From Phytophthora colocasiae (lineage: Eukaryota; Oomycota; Peronosporomycetes; Peronosporales; Peronosporaceae): DNA of 64,000 bases. The stretch lies in NCBI GenBank assembly GCA_018806915.1, contig JAGKQI010000105.1, forward strand, positions 930,001 to 994,000, given 5' to 3'. Below are positions 41,213 to 51,058 of the stretch, piece after piece. Position numbers and translations under genes: made by a program. Below the pieces are notes generated by a model. That model was not told the DNA's origin. It saw only the letters and a list, made by a program, of their open reading frames with translations, and did not search any database. Position 1 is the stretch's first letter. Each line of letters opens with the position of its first letter.

Positions 41213-41503
41213 AAACCGTGGATACGCAGTATCTACAACTGCAGGTATAACTGCCTTGTCAAGGCCTGTCACCGGCAACTTTTCGATAAAAGAAATCTCT
41301 CAACGAGCGTGCGCGCTGGCTCAACGAGCACATTCTCCCATTCGCCCCAGCGAGCCTACCGCTCCTCGGGTGTCCCGTGTCCTGGCGTCTCCGCCTCAGA
41401 GGCGCTGAGGCGGAGACGCCAGGCTTTCCTGACTGAGCCCCCGGCTCCTCTCACGCTCTCCGTTTCGGAGTATTTCGCGGCGTCTCGCCTTCACTACGGA
41501 GCG
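41213..41503. other. gap between C LTR and antisense frame
   Basis: Untranslated element sequence. It contains an inverted repeat around 41385-41420 (arms CTGGCGTCTCCGCCTCAG/CTGAGGCGGAGACGCCAG). No gene is seen. Confidence 0.6.
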
Positions 41504-43112
41504 ATGTTCAAGGCCAACCCAACTACAAGTGGTAGCGGTGGCTCGCCGTTCGAGAACTCGACAGCGTCGCCGACGCGCGACCCACGTCGCTCTCCTGCTG
41601 AGGACGGCGAGGTCGAAGTGGACTATGAGGAGTCCGAACAGGGCGATGCCCCTGCGTCTCCTGCTCCTGCGAGCTCTCGGACGACTCTGCGCTCTCCACG
41701 TGATCCGCGTCGGTACACGCTTCCTCGGCAGCTGCATCAGCCCAATCCATTCCCGGAGGGACCTTCGAGCCTCGTGCTCAACGCGTTACGCAACGCACCA
41801 CCACTTCCTGCTCGCGATGAGCCAGAGTCGCTCAGGGGTCGAAGACGCGATCACCAACCCTCTGGATGAGGCACAGGAGACCTCTACGAGCGGTGCTCCA
41901 GAGTCACGTCGACCGGTTCAACGGGACATCGTGGGGACTTCGTCGCGACGCGACTACGGCTTCGAGTCTCGTGACCCTGCCGAGCAGGTGAAACAGTTAA
42001 TGGCGCAAACCTGCACGGATACGCCATAGGCGCTGCACCTCGCACCGTGGCTGAGACTCAGCAGCGGCAAGGGCTCCATGAGCGTTTCCTGACCCCGCAG
42101 GTATGCACACTCGTCGAGTATCGACAACGCTGGGATAAGCAACGACGGCGCGAGTCTGTGCCTCAGATGAGGACGTATCCGCTGCTCCTCCAGACCGGAG
42201 AGACGTCCAGGGACTATATGGTCCATGTGGCCACTTGGGCCGAAGCTTCACGGAAGCTCGCGTCATTCGATCGGCTCATGGAGAGCTGCTCCGAGGTGGA
42301 CGTCCGCCTCGCCCGAGGTCTACTCTTCCAATACGCGAAGCTACGCGTGCGGCCCGGCCGCTTTCCTCGTCACACGACGGCAGTGGCTCCCGTCTCTCAG
42401 GCCACTATCTCTGCTTCGCAGGACGCTCCTCCGGTCTCCGAAGGAGACTCACTGGCTGTGCCAGCCACGGACCAGATCCTGAGCTCGGCTGCTAGCCCGT
42501 CAGCTTCCCACACTAGTGGTGAGAAGCGGGTGTCGACCGAGTGGTCGACCTTGAGCCCTTCGGGCGCCTCCGATCTTCGCGATCAAAAGTGTCCACGACG
42601 TCAGGGCAGTCCTGCCTCAGGGGCCCTTCAAACTCCCACGAGTTTTGGGAATGAGGATACCCACGCCACTTCACCAGATACTAGTTTTGACTACGGTGGC
42701 GACGCCGCGCCATCAGGCGCTCCACGTGGTAATGGGGAGTCCCCTGCTTACCGAGCAACGGCGGAGGAGGCCGATTCGATGAGTGTGATGAGCGCTATTT
42801 GTCGCAGCGCGCCTGGTATCAACTCGATCGCTCGATCGGTACTCTCCAGAGTCCGACTCAGTCTCTTCAGGGGAACATGGAGAGCTTTTGGCATTCGCAT
42901 GCCCGTTTCGCTCGTGACATAGAGGAGATTGAAAGCCGGGTGGCTTGGCTCGAAGGTCCTCAGTCCCTGACCGCTCGCCTGCACCAGAAGGAGCTTCAGC
43001 TCGCTGAGCTGCGGGGTCAGGTGACGTTGCTGCTGCAGATGACGCAGCCTGGGCGCGTGTCGTCGGCGCCAGCGCCTCCGCGCTCACCCCCGCGGGGTCC
43101 CGATATGGCTTA
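41504..43112 (+). pseudogene. antisense frame of Gypsy C
   Basis: On the plus strand of a minus-oriented element, between its pol end and 3' LTR. It starts at ATG 41504 (MFKANPTTSGSGGSP) with a Ser/Pro/Arg/Asp-rich region. A middle part (RFLTPQVCTLVEYRQRWDK, DYMVHVATWAEASRKLASFD) resembles a small globular domain, and a coiled-coil tail (RDIEEIESRVAWLE, LHQKELQLAELRGQVTLLL) is followed by a stop near 43111. Shifts near 41840, 42030 and 42790 break it. The tail overlaps antisense to the pol C-terminus. Layout and coiled-coil end resemble the A antisense frame, though the sequences differ. Confidence 0.6.
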
Positions 43113-43433
43113 AGCAAGCCGACGTAGAACACAGGGTGTGTTCGCATCCGCTTTGGCAAGTCAAGCGTGTATGCCAGGCCCTTCTTGGCCACGACCGTAA
43201 ATGGTCCGATGAAGCGCGGACGCAATTTCGTCTTAAAGACACTCGACACTGCATGTGTAGGTAGGTTCTTAGCGTTTAATAAAACTTGGTCACCGACCCA
43301 CACATTGCCTCTACCTTTTGCATCAGCTTGTTCCTTCTGAACGTCTTGGCTATCAGCCATCGCGTCACGCACACGGCGTAATACGCTCAATCTCACCGAG
43401 AGGAAGTCATCGACTTGTTTACGCACAGCAGAA
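43090..43433 (-). pseudogene. Gypsy C integrase C-terminal part
   Basis: VRKQVDDFLSVRLSVLRRV, GDQVLLNAKNLPTHAVSSVF, LRPRFIGPFTVVAKKGLAYT and HPVFYVGLLKPYRDP are the usual integrase C-terminal landmarks. Upstream it is cut by A2 at 43434. The rest of this pol may be 51059-53640. Confidence 0.85.
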
Positions 43434-43893
43434 TGTAACGGGGTTACACGTACAAGTGGTTGTACCACTTGTAACTCTAACAGTTAGGATAACTGTTAGA
43501 GGTTGGAAATGGACCTCAGACCTTGGTGTGCTGTACACACCAAAGGATACATGGGCGAACCACATTATTGGATGGTTCGTGTGCATTTGTGCATATTATT
43601 GGTAGAAAGTAACGGATTTCTACCAATCACTGAGCAGAGTTTCTGCCAACGTGTGGTTGGCAGACCCTTTAGAAATAGATAACAAACAGTTTTAGAAGGT
43701 TCATAATTGGCTTATGCCAAATTCAATAACAGTTCTCATTTTACGGTATTTTGCAGTTTAATTTAGTTATATTTGATTTAATTATACTTATTTAAATAAG
43801 TATACCTAAATTAAGTCTATTCTAATTGCACGCTTCCTCATACACGTAAGCGCACGTGTACGCCATCTAATAGGTCTAGGTAGACCCATTACA
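43434..43893 (+). repeat. 5' LTR of Gypsy A2
   Basis: 460 bp, same length as A1. One hairpin loop is flipped relative to A1 (GCCAACGTGTGGTTGGCA instead of GCCAACCACACGTTGGCA near 43647): the loop reads as its own reverse complement while the arms are unchanged. Confidence 0.93.
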
Positions 43894-43942
43894 CCTGGTA
43901 GCACTTTGTAGTCCGTCCCACGACCGACTGCAGTTCGTTCGT

Positions 43943-45061
43943 ATGGAGTCATACGAACGCGGGGTCGAGAACTCCCCAATGGATCAGGGATCCACTGGGA
44001 CCCCACACATGTCCGTGACGCGCACGGACTGTGCCCACCTGTCGGACCCAGAGTGGGAAGCTCTCCAAAGACTTTCGCAAGTCATTGGAGAGGCGGCGGT
44101 AGCGACGATGCTTCGTACGCTATCGCCGACAGAGCAACATGGTGTTGCTCTGGGGTACATTGTTAAGGAGCAACGGGATGTTGCTGCCTCGGTGGCTTCT
44201 CCGAAGCCACGCGTGGAGTCGTTGACACTCCACATGAGTACCTACACGGGGAAGGAGGACGAGACCCTCCTTTGTTGGCTTGTCGAACTTGATACAGCCG
44301 TTGCGGCTCGACGTATCGTCGATCCGATGTCGAAGGTCGCGTTCGCCATGTCATGTCTTGGCGGACGTGCGAGGAGTTGGGCCTATGGGCACCGACTCTC
44401 GGATCCTACGTGCTTCAGCACGTACGAGGAGTTCAAGGAGGAACTCAAGGTTGCGTTTGAGCCTCCGAAGAACGAGTTCGGATCGAGAGCGGAGTTTTTC
44501 GATCTGCAACAGGGCAAGGATGATGTTCACACCTTTGCCCAGCGTGCTCGATACTTGGTATCGAACATAGTGGCCAACCCGATCGACGAGGCGACCAAGG
44601 TCGTCACGTTCATGAAGGGACTAAGAGATGGTCCCATCAAAACATATCTCTTTCGAGAGTATCCGAATACTCTCGAAGAGGCGATCAGCCTTGCGATACA
44701 AGAGGAGTTTAGCCGGCGTCAAGCTAAACTCCATGCGAACGCGCCGAAGCCGGCGCGTCCTGTTGCGAAGACGGGAGGTCCGGAACCTATGGACCTCTCG
44801 AGTGCTACGACTGCTGGTCAACAGCAGCGTAAGAACGTCAAGGTTCGATGTTACCTGTGTGGTAACATCGGTCACTATGCACGCAAGTGCACAGCGGGCG
44901 GGCGTTCAAAAAACTCCAAGGAACCAGTAGGCGCGGGGCGTCCTACTGGTAATGCAGTCTCGCGTGTCGAACTCGGACACGCGACGCTGAAACTGCTGCC
45001 CCCAGCGAGAAGGTTTCTCGCTGCGAGATGCAAGATGACAAGCCAGGCCTTGTCATCCTGA
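43943..45061 (+). CDS. gag: Gypsy A2 Gag
   Basis: An open frame of 372 codons from ATG 43943. The Gag domain spans about residues 90-260 (TYTGKEDETLLCWLVELDTA, AFAMSCLGGRARSWAYG, YEEFKEELKVAFEPP), with a CCHC knuckle CYLCGNIGHYARKC near residue 303. The end at 45061 follows a 1-nt loss near 44987 compared with A1, which throws the reading out of the protease frame; ancestrally gag and pol were one frame. Gag would assemble particles and package RNA. Confidence 0.85.
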   Translation: MESYERGVENSPMDQGSTGTPHMSVTRTDCAHLSDPEWEALQRLSQVIGEAAVATMLRTLSPTEQHGVALGYIVKEQRDVAASVASPKPRVESLTLHMSTYTGKEDETLLCWLVELDTAVAARRIVDPMSKVAFAMSCLGGRARSWAYGHRLSDPTCFSTYEEFKEELKVAFEPPKNEFGSRAEFFDLQQGKDDVHTFAQRARYLVSNIVANPIDEATKVVTFMKGLRDGPIKTYLFREYPNTLEEAISLAIQEEFSRRQAKLHANAPKPARPVAKTGGPEPMDLSSATTAGQQQRKNVKVRCYLCGNIGHYARKCTAGGRSKNSKEPVGAGRPTGNAVSRVELGHATLKLLPPARRFLAARCKMTSQALSS

Positions 45062-45515
45062 ACGTGATGTCGAAGAGAGTGAACTCTCTTCGTGCCCTAG
45101 TGGACTCGGGCGCGTCGAACAACTTTGTTCGACAGGGAAGTCTTCGAAGGCTTGACTTCGAAGAGACCGACACGCCTCGCGGCGTGTTGGAGGGCGGTTG
45201 GCAACAGGTGCCACCGTAAGGAGTGAGAAGCGCGTGGTCCGTGTGCGCTTCTCTTACAAACGAAGGACGTTTGTAGAAGACCTTATCGTCTTGGATCTAG
45301 ACGATAAGTTCGACTTGGTATTAGGCATGCCGTGGCTTGTACGGCATGACCCGGTGATCAACTGGGAGAAGCGTACGCTCGTACGCTTCAACAACGCATG
45401 CGCGACAGAGAGCGATGGCCCTGTCAGTGCTGCACATGCACCAGGCGGTGCATGTGATTCCTCAGTTGAGGCAGCAGCATCCGCCGCTGCCTCCGATCGC
45501 CGCCGGCGACCATAA
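45028..45515 (+). pseudogene. Gypsy A2 protease
   Basis: Retropepsin active site ALVDSGASNNFVRQG (GAC at 45103), then a frame break near 45195 and RRTFVEDLIVLDLDDKFDLVL with GMPWLVRHDPV. It ends at a TAA in the linker (near 45515). Confidence 0.85.
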
Positions 45516-45581
45516 ACGACTGCGGGAGTCGTTGTGAGAAAATGTGTGTCGACTCAGAAATCTGAGCCGAAGGGTCGCGGT

Positions 45582-46360
45582 CACATGAGTGATGGTCAGG
45601 TGAATGTGAATCACCTGACGCATAAACATCTGAATGATGTTTGTCACATGAGTGATGGTCAGGTGAATGCAATTCACCTGAGAGAAGGGGTATTACCGGT
45701 ATCCTTGGAGGTACTTCAAGCCTCCAAGGGTCGCGCCGACGACGTCGCGTCAACTCTGGGAGTTGACGAAATAAATAAAAGTCGGGAACCGAAGGCGTGC
45801 GTCAGCTCTGGGAGCTGACGCCACTGGCGCGTCGCTGCTAGTTCTGGGAACTAGCGATCGTGCATCAGCTCCGGGAGCTGATGATGCGTGTAGAGGCGAA
45901 CTTTCGCTGCTAGTTCCGGGAACTAGCGATCGTGCGTCAGCTCTGGGAGCTGACGATACGTGTACAAGCGAACACTCGCTAGCGCAGGAAGCTAGCGAGA
46001 GCACGTCGACTCCGGGACTCGACGATGCGGTTGCTTCATCCGCTCCGGGGGCGGATGGAGGCGCAGCGGTTCAGGGAACCGACTGCGCGGCAGGAGGTGC
46101 TGGCGGTTGCAAACGCCCAGCACCCGAACAACCTGCGTGCTCACGTGCAGCAGCGCTGCACGCGATGAGCGGCACTCAAGCCGGGCTTGATAGTGCGAGT
46201 CAGCGGAAGGAATCCGCTGACGATTGCGATAACGTCCCGTCCAAGGTGCGATGCCTTGGACGTGGAGCACCTGGAGCCGGGCTCCATGGTAGATCTTCGC
46301 GGCGCAAGCTCAGGGAGCTGCGCGAGTCTCAGTCCGGGACTGAGACGGGTGTATCTGCAG
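45582..46360 (+). repeat. hairpin-array linker of Gypsy A2
   Basis: Counterpart of 5736-6566: fewer 63-bp units, then the same series of YGG-loop hairpins (arms GTCAACTC, GTCAGCTC, GCTAGTTC, CATCAGCTC, CATCCGCTC). Most arms remain perfectly paired. One exception is CGTCGACTCCGGGACTCGACG near 46004, with a mispair. Confidence 0.8.
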
Positions 46361-47455
46361 TGCAGACACCGAGTGTCGAGACGTTGAACGTCTTGACACG
46401 TACTGGTACTGGGTTACAGTACCAGAGGATGCGGTTGGAGAATCCGCCGACGAGTGCGTCGGCGTTGACCGCACTTCCAACGATGAGTTGGAAGCGCTTC
46501 GCGCGGGACTTGTACGATGGACGCATCGAACAAATTTGCATTCTCTCGGATATCGAGAGAGTGGATCGCGAAGCCGAGGAGCTGAAGCAGCTCGTCGTCG
46601 ATGGCATCACTGAGGGCGATGACCCCTCAGTGCGAAGACTAAGAAACAGCGCTTCGAAGAGCAGAGTTGGGACTCGTTGAGGTCGAGTCCCTACTACGAA
46701 GTTCTGCGGGAGTACAAGGATGTACTCCCGGACGAGATTCCTTCGGAGCTTCCGAAGGACAAGGGCGTACAGCACGAGATTGATCTCGTGCCGGGCACGA
46801 AGTACTGTGTTACACGGCAGTGGCCACTGCCGCGTGAACAAGTGCAAGCGATCGACGACTTCTTTGAAAGTCGTCGTCTTGCAGGTCAAGTGCGGGAGTC
46901 AAAGTCCCCGCACAGTGCTCCAACGTTCTGTGTTAAGAAACCACAGGGCGGCTGGCGCATCGTTCATGCGTATAACAAGCTGAACGATGCGACGATACCG
47001 GCGCAGACGCCGATACCGCGAAAAGATGTCATCATCGATTCGATAGCCTTGAGCACTGTCTTCCAGTGCTCTAGATCTGCGTGATGGATTCTATCAGATC
47101 CTCATGCGTGAGAGGACATCCCTCTCACTGCGGTAAACACTCAAGCGGTATGCTTTGGGAGTGGCTCGTCATGCCACAGGGGCTTAAGAACGCCCCTGCG
47201 ACGTTCAATAGATGCGTGACACATCTATTGCGCTCGGTGCGCGACTTCGCACCGAGCTACTTCGACGACGTGTTCGTCCACAGCCGGGCTGTGAACGGGA
47301 AGACGGACATTGAGATGCACAAGGTGCATCTCCGGAAGCTGCTAGAGCTTATGAGGAAACATAAGCTCTATGCGAACCTGAAGAAGTGTATCTTCGGGGC
47401 GAGCGAGATACCCGTGCTGGGGTGTCTCGTGGGGAAAGAACGGCGTGCGCCCTGA
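46360..47455 (+). pseudogene. Gypsy A2 reverse transcriptase
   Basis: RT blocks QHEIDLVPGTKYCVTRQWP, TFCVKKPQGGWRIVHAYNKL, WLVMPQGLKNAPATFN, SYFDDVFVHSRA and KKCIFGASEIPVLGCLVGK. Frame breaks near 46630, 47065 and 47440 disrupt it. Confidence 0.88.
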
Positions 47456-47473
47456 CTCCAGAGAAGGTCAGGA

Positions 47474-49597
47474 GTGATCAATGAATGGCCCACGCCATCC
47501 AATGTGAAGGAACTGAGGCAGTTCCTTGGGCTTGCCACGTACTTGTGCAAGTACGTGGAGAACTATGCGGGCAAGATTCGCCCGTTGTCACAGCTTCTCA
47601 AGAAAGAAGCTGAGTGGATTTGGACGACCGAGTGCGAGGATGCATTCGGTGCAGTCAAGCAGGGCTTGACTGAAGCGCCGATCTTGGCCGTGGCGGACCA
47701 AGATCGTCCATTCCACGTAGTGTGCGATGCATCCGACTTCGCAATCGGATGTGCATTGATGCAACACGATCACGAAGGGCGTGATCGTGTAGTCTACTAT
47801 CAATCGCGTCAGCTGAAGCCAGCTGAGCGTAACTATTCCGTACATGACAAGGAGCTCCTTGCCATGAAGTATGCACTCGCAAAGTTCCGAGTGTATCTAC
47901 TTGGGAGTAGACCATTCGTGGTCTATACAGACCACGCATCATTGCGTACGGCGATTAAGTCGCCGCACATCTCGCAACGTATGGCGAGATGGTTGTCCTT
48001 CTTCGCGGAGTACAACTTCCGGGTGGAGTACAAACCCGGAAGACTCAATGTAGTGGCCGACGCGTTATCGCGTCGACCTGACTACGCGGAGACGGTCGAC
48101 GCCAACGCAGTTGGCGTGCCGTCGTCAACGTTGATTGACGACGTGAAGAACGCGTATGCAAGGGATGCAGACGCGAAGGGGCTGCTGGAGTTCCTCGCAG
48201 CACCTTCCGACGTGGCACGTCGGAAGCTAACCCCTCATCTTCGAGCTCATGTACACCGCTATCGTGTACACGAAGGCCTACTGTTGTACAGTGCAGTAGA
48301 CGACAATGCGGATCGCATTGTCGTTCCGAATGATCACAACCTCCGGTTGAGGATCATGTTCGAGTATCACGATGCCCCCACGGCAGGGCATCCGGGTCGT
48401 GAGAAGACGTACACTCTTCTCACGCGTGACTTCTACTGGTACCACCAGTACAAGTGGGTGCGCAAGTACGTACGTGCTTGCGAGGTTTGTCAACGCGTGA
48501 AGCCTGCGCAGTTCTCGCAGGCTCCTCTTCAATCACTACCGACTCCGTCGGAGTGTTGGCAGTCCATGTCCATGGACTTTGTCTTCGGTCTTCCGCCTGA
48601 CAGCAAGCGGAGGACGGGCATCGTTGTCTTTGTGGACAGATTCAGCAAGATGGTTCATCTTGCTGCCGTCCCGGCTACTGTTACAGCCGCGCAGACTGCG
48701 CGACTGTTTGTTGACATGGTGTTCAAACACCATGGCATGCCGCTCGACATTGTGTCGGACCGTGATCCACGCTTCACAGCGCGGTTCTGGCAAGAAGTGT
48801 TTACACTTCTTGGCTCACAATTATCAATGTCGACTGCGGATCATCCGCAGACGGACGGACAGACCGAACGTGTCAACCGCGTACTGGGTGACACGCTGAT
48901 GAGCTACGCTCACTCGTTCCCGCATTGGAGCGAGTGCTTGCCGATGGCAGAGTTTGCCATCAACAACTCGGTGCATGCCTCGACAGGGCATACACCGTTC
49001 TACGTGAACGCCATGAGACATCCACGATTGCCGAGCATGCTCGGCGGGGTAGTTTCCTCCTTAAGTGGGGGAGGATCTACGGTTGCGTCCGAACAACCGC
49101 AGAATGCAACTGATAGCAGCACACTATCAGCTGCGGTGACGCGTGCGACGTCTCGGTCTAGCAGGAACGAGCGCGCGATGTCTGTGCCGGGCACAGACAT
49201 GAGAGATGATAGCGAGCGGGCAGGGCCTGCTGCTGACAAGGGCGACAAGCTGAAAGGATTCAGCTCGGGTGCGCTAGACTTTGTCCAGCGAAGACAAGCC
49301 GTCATACGGTTTGTCCAGGATGCTATCGCAGCTTTTGTCGATCGACAGAAGCTGAACGCAGATAATGTTGGTAGGGGCAACATAAATGAATTCAAATTGG
49401 GTTCATTGGTTTTGTTAGCTACACAAAACCTGCCTAAACATGCAGTGTCTGACTTTGGAGCAAGCAAGCTTGCTCCAAGATTCATTGGGCCGTTCAAAGT
49501 ACTTGAACGGCATGGTAACGCGTACCGGCTGGACATACCGTCCAGCATGAGGCTCCACCCGACCTTCTACGTCGGGCGGTTGAAGCCGTACGTGTAG
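47474..49597 (+). CDS. pol: Gypsy A2 Pol: RNase H and integrase, 707 codons open
   Basis: The longest intact piece of A. The RT thumb (INEWPTPSNVKELRQFLGLA) leads to RNase H (VCDASDFAIGCALMQHDHEG, VHDKELLAMKYALAKF, YTDHASLRTA, ADALSRRPDY), the integrase zinc region (HDAPTAGHPGREKTY, ACEVCQRVKP), the D,D,E core (MDFVFGLPPD, SDRDPRFTAR, DGQTERVNRV), and the C-terminal domain ending HPTFYVGRLKPYV. The start given is only where the frame opens after a frameshift; it is part of a larger pol. Integrase would insert the cDNA. Nearly every ~35 nt of this coding stretch is a short hairpin, for example arms CACGTACTTG/CAAGTACGTG. Confidence 0.88.
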   Translation: MINEWPTPSNVKELRQFLGLATYLCKYVENYAGKIRPLSQLLKKEAEWIWTTECEDAFGAVKQGLTEAPILAVADQDRPFHVVCDASDFAIGCALMQHDHEGRDRVVYYQSRQLKPAERNYSVHDKELLAMKYALAKFRVYLLGSRPFVVYTDHASLRTAIKSPHISQRMARWLSFFAEYNFRVEYKPGRLNVVADALSRRPDYAETVDANAVGVPSSTLIDDVKNAYARDADAKGLLEFLAAPSDVARRKLTPHLRAHVHRYRVHEGLLLYSAVDDNADRIVVPNDHNLRLRIMFEYHDAPTAGHPGREKTYTLLTRDFYWYHQYKWVRKYVRACEVCQRVKPAQFSQAPLQSLPTPSECWQSMSMDFVFGLPPDSKRRTGIVVFVDRFSKMVHLAAVPATVTAAQTARLFVDMVFKHHGMPLDIVSDRDPRFTARFWQEVFTLLGSQLSMSTADHPQTDGQTERVNRVLGDTLMSYAHSFPHWSECLPMAEFAINNSVHASTGHTPFYVNAMRHPRLPSMLGGVVSSLSGGGSTVASEQPQNATDSSTLSAAVTRATSRSSRNERAMSVPGTDMRDDSERAGPAADKGDKLKGFSSGALDFVQRRQAVIRFVQDAIAAFVDRQKLNADNVGRGNINEFKLGSLVLLATQNLPKHAVSDFGASKLAPRFIGPFKVLERHGNAYRLDIPSSMRLHPTFYVGRLKPYV

Positions 49598-50192
49598 CAC
49601 GGGCTACCTATGGCTGGTAGTCCGACTGAGGAGTGCGAGAGGCCTGGAAGGCCTTCTCGAGACCGTCGACACGGTCGATCAACCGGTTCACTCTCGTCCC
49701 AAGACCGGACGAGAGGTTCGAGGCAGTCTGAGCTGCCTCGCAGACCTCAGCACGGAGGACACGAACCTCCTGCTTCAGAGCAGAGCAGCTATCTCAGCGC
49801 TCTGTGTCTGCTCCAGCGCAGCAACTCGATCGTGCAGGGCACGATCGTCATGGTCATAGCGTTGACCATGCGGAGGGAGTGTTCCCACCCCCTCCGCCGC
49901 CGTTGCGCGCCGCGCGTGGAGCGATCCGCTGGATTGTGGAGCGGATCGTGGCTCATAAGAGAACGAACTCTCAAGGGGTTCGTTTTCGTATTCGGTGGAG
50001 AGGATTTCCTCCCCATCGAGATACATAGCCGCGGAACGTCCTGATGGAGGACGTTCCGGAAATGGTGATGGCGTACGAAGCCCACCGTAACTTGCAGGGG
50101 TAAGCCCTGCACGAGGAGTGCTGCGGTCAGCCACAGCACTCGGAGCTCCGCGTGGCTCGAGACGACCACGAAGCTCTTTGATGTGATCGGGT
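49598..50192. pseudogene. Gypsy A2 pol tail: chromodomain (plus) and antisense coiled coil (minus)
   Basis: Plus strand: a spacer then chromodomain RGAIRWIVERIVAHKR and VRFRIRWRGFPP, broken by a small deletion near 50028. Minus strand: LHDRVAALEQTQSAEIAALL and VNRLIDRVDGLEKAF, with an open 119-codon stretch (50134-49775) antisense to the chromodomain. Both strands therefore look coding. Confidence 0.6.
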
Positions 50193-50560
50193 ACTTATTT
50201 AAATAAGTATAATTAAATCAAATATAACTAAATTAAACTGCAAAATACCGTAAAATGAGAACTGTTATTGAATTTGGCATAAGCCAATTATGGACCTCCT
50301 AAAACTGTTTGTTATCTATTTCTAAAGGGTCTGCCAACGTGTGGTTGGCAGAAACTCTGCTCAGTGATTGGTAGAAATCCGTTACTTTCTACCAATAATA
50401 TGCACAAATGCACACGAACCATCCAATAATGTGGTTCGCCCATGTATCCCTTGGTGTGTACAGCACACCAAGGTCTGAGGTCCATTTGCAACCTCTAACA
50501 GTTATCCTAACTGTTAGAGTTACAAGTGGTACAACCACTTGTACGTGTAACCCCGTTACA
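50193..50560 (-). repeat. inverted LTR fragment of Gypsy A2
   Basis: Reverse complement of LTR bases 1 to ~368. The break lies in the 20-bp ATACTTATTT palindrome of the LTR. The missing last ~95 bp are not found at the other side of the inverted block. Confidence 0.88.
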
Positions 50561-51058
50561 CCATCCCCCCGTTAAGATTCGACGTATCGGTCTTGATACG
50601 TCAATCAACAGAACTTGACAAGACCGCCAAGTTCCCGAGAGAAATCCGAGTTCATTTCGCAATGGACTCGCCAACGCCCACGTCTCCGTCCGCTTCTGCG
50701 GACACGCAAGCCTCTCCTGCTGCTTCTGCAGCAGGAACAACAACATCAGCAGTGCCTACTAGCACTGCTGCTTCCAGCGGTTCGACAGAGAAGCTCTCTG
50801 TCACCGTCTACCATGCTCTCCACAAGGAGAAGCAAGCGAAGAAGACTTCTTCTTCGCTAGCAGGGATCAAACACCCTGCTGGCGTATCGCGAGTGCGTTG
50901 CTGCAGCTCGCGATCGCTACTACACTTACACCACTCGTGGTAAGTGTGAACGCCTCCATGATCTGTCCATGGAAGCGGGGATCGCATGTGCCGTTCCCTT
51001 TGGCACACTCTGCCCGTGTTGCCAACCCTTGGCAACACGCCTCTCTGAAAGTGATCTC
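50561..51058 (+). pseudogene. start of the A2 antisense gene (inverted block)
   Basis: Because the block is inverted, the antisense gene reads on the plus strand from ATG 50662 (MDSPTPTSPSASADTQAS) through VTVYHALHKEKQAKKTSS to a stop at 50943. A shifted frame continues (RYYTYTTRGKCERLHDLSME, GTLCPCC). The block ends at 51058, where C integrase begins. Confidence 0.65.

Larger units (their letters stand above)
43434..51058 (+). mobile_element. Gypsy A2, second copy of A, with inverted 3' end
   Basis: 5' LTR, gag, protease, hairpin linker, RT, RNase H, integrase and pol tail are in normal order to about 50192. The terminal block (antisense-gene start, purine tract and 368 bp of LTR) then follows in reverse order and orientation (50193-51058). 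About 95 bp of LTR tail and ~20 bp of internal sequence are missing, and no target duplication can be matched. It sits in the integrase of a C element. Confidence 0.88.

Noticed and set aside
41048..41500. Extended start of the plus frame within the C LTR region
   Set aside because: It begins at a non-ATG codon in the LTR; ATG 41504 is the more reasonable start.
44990..45070. -1 programmed frameshift between gag and protease in A2
   Set aside because: A1 has one more base at the same place, in frame, so A2 carries a 1-nt deletion; no slippery heptamer.
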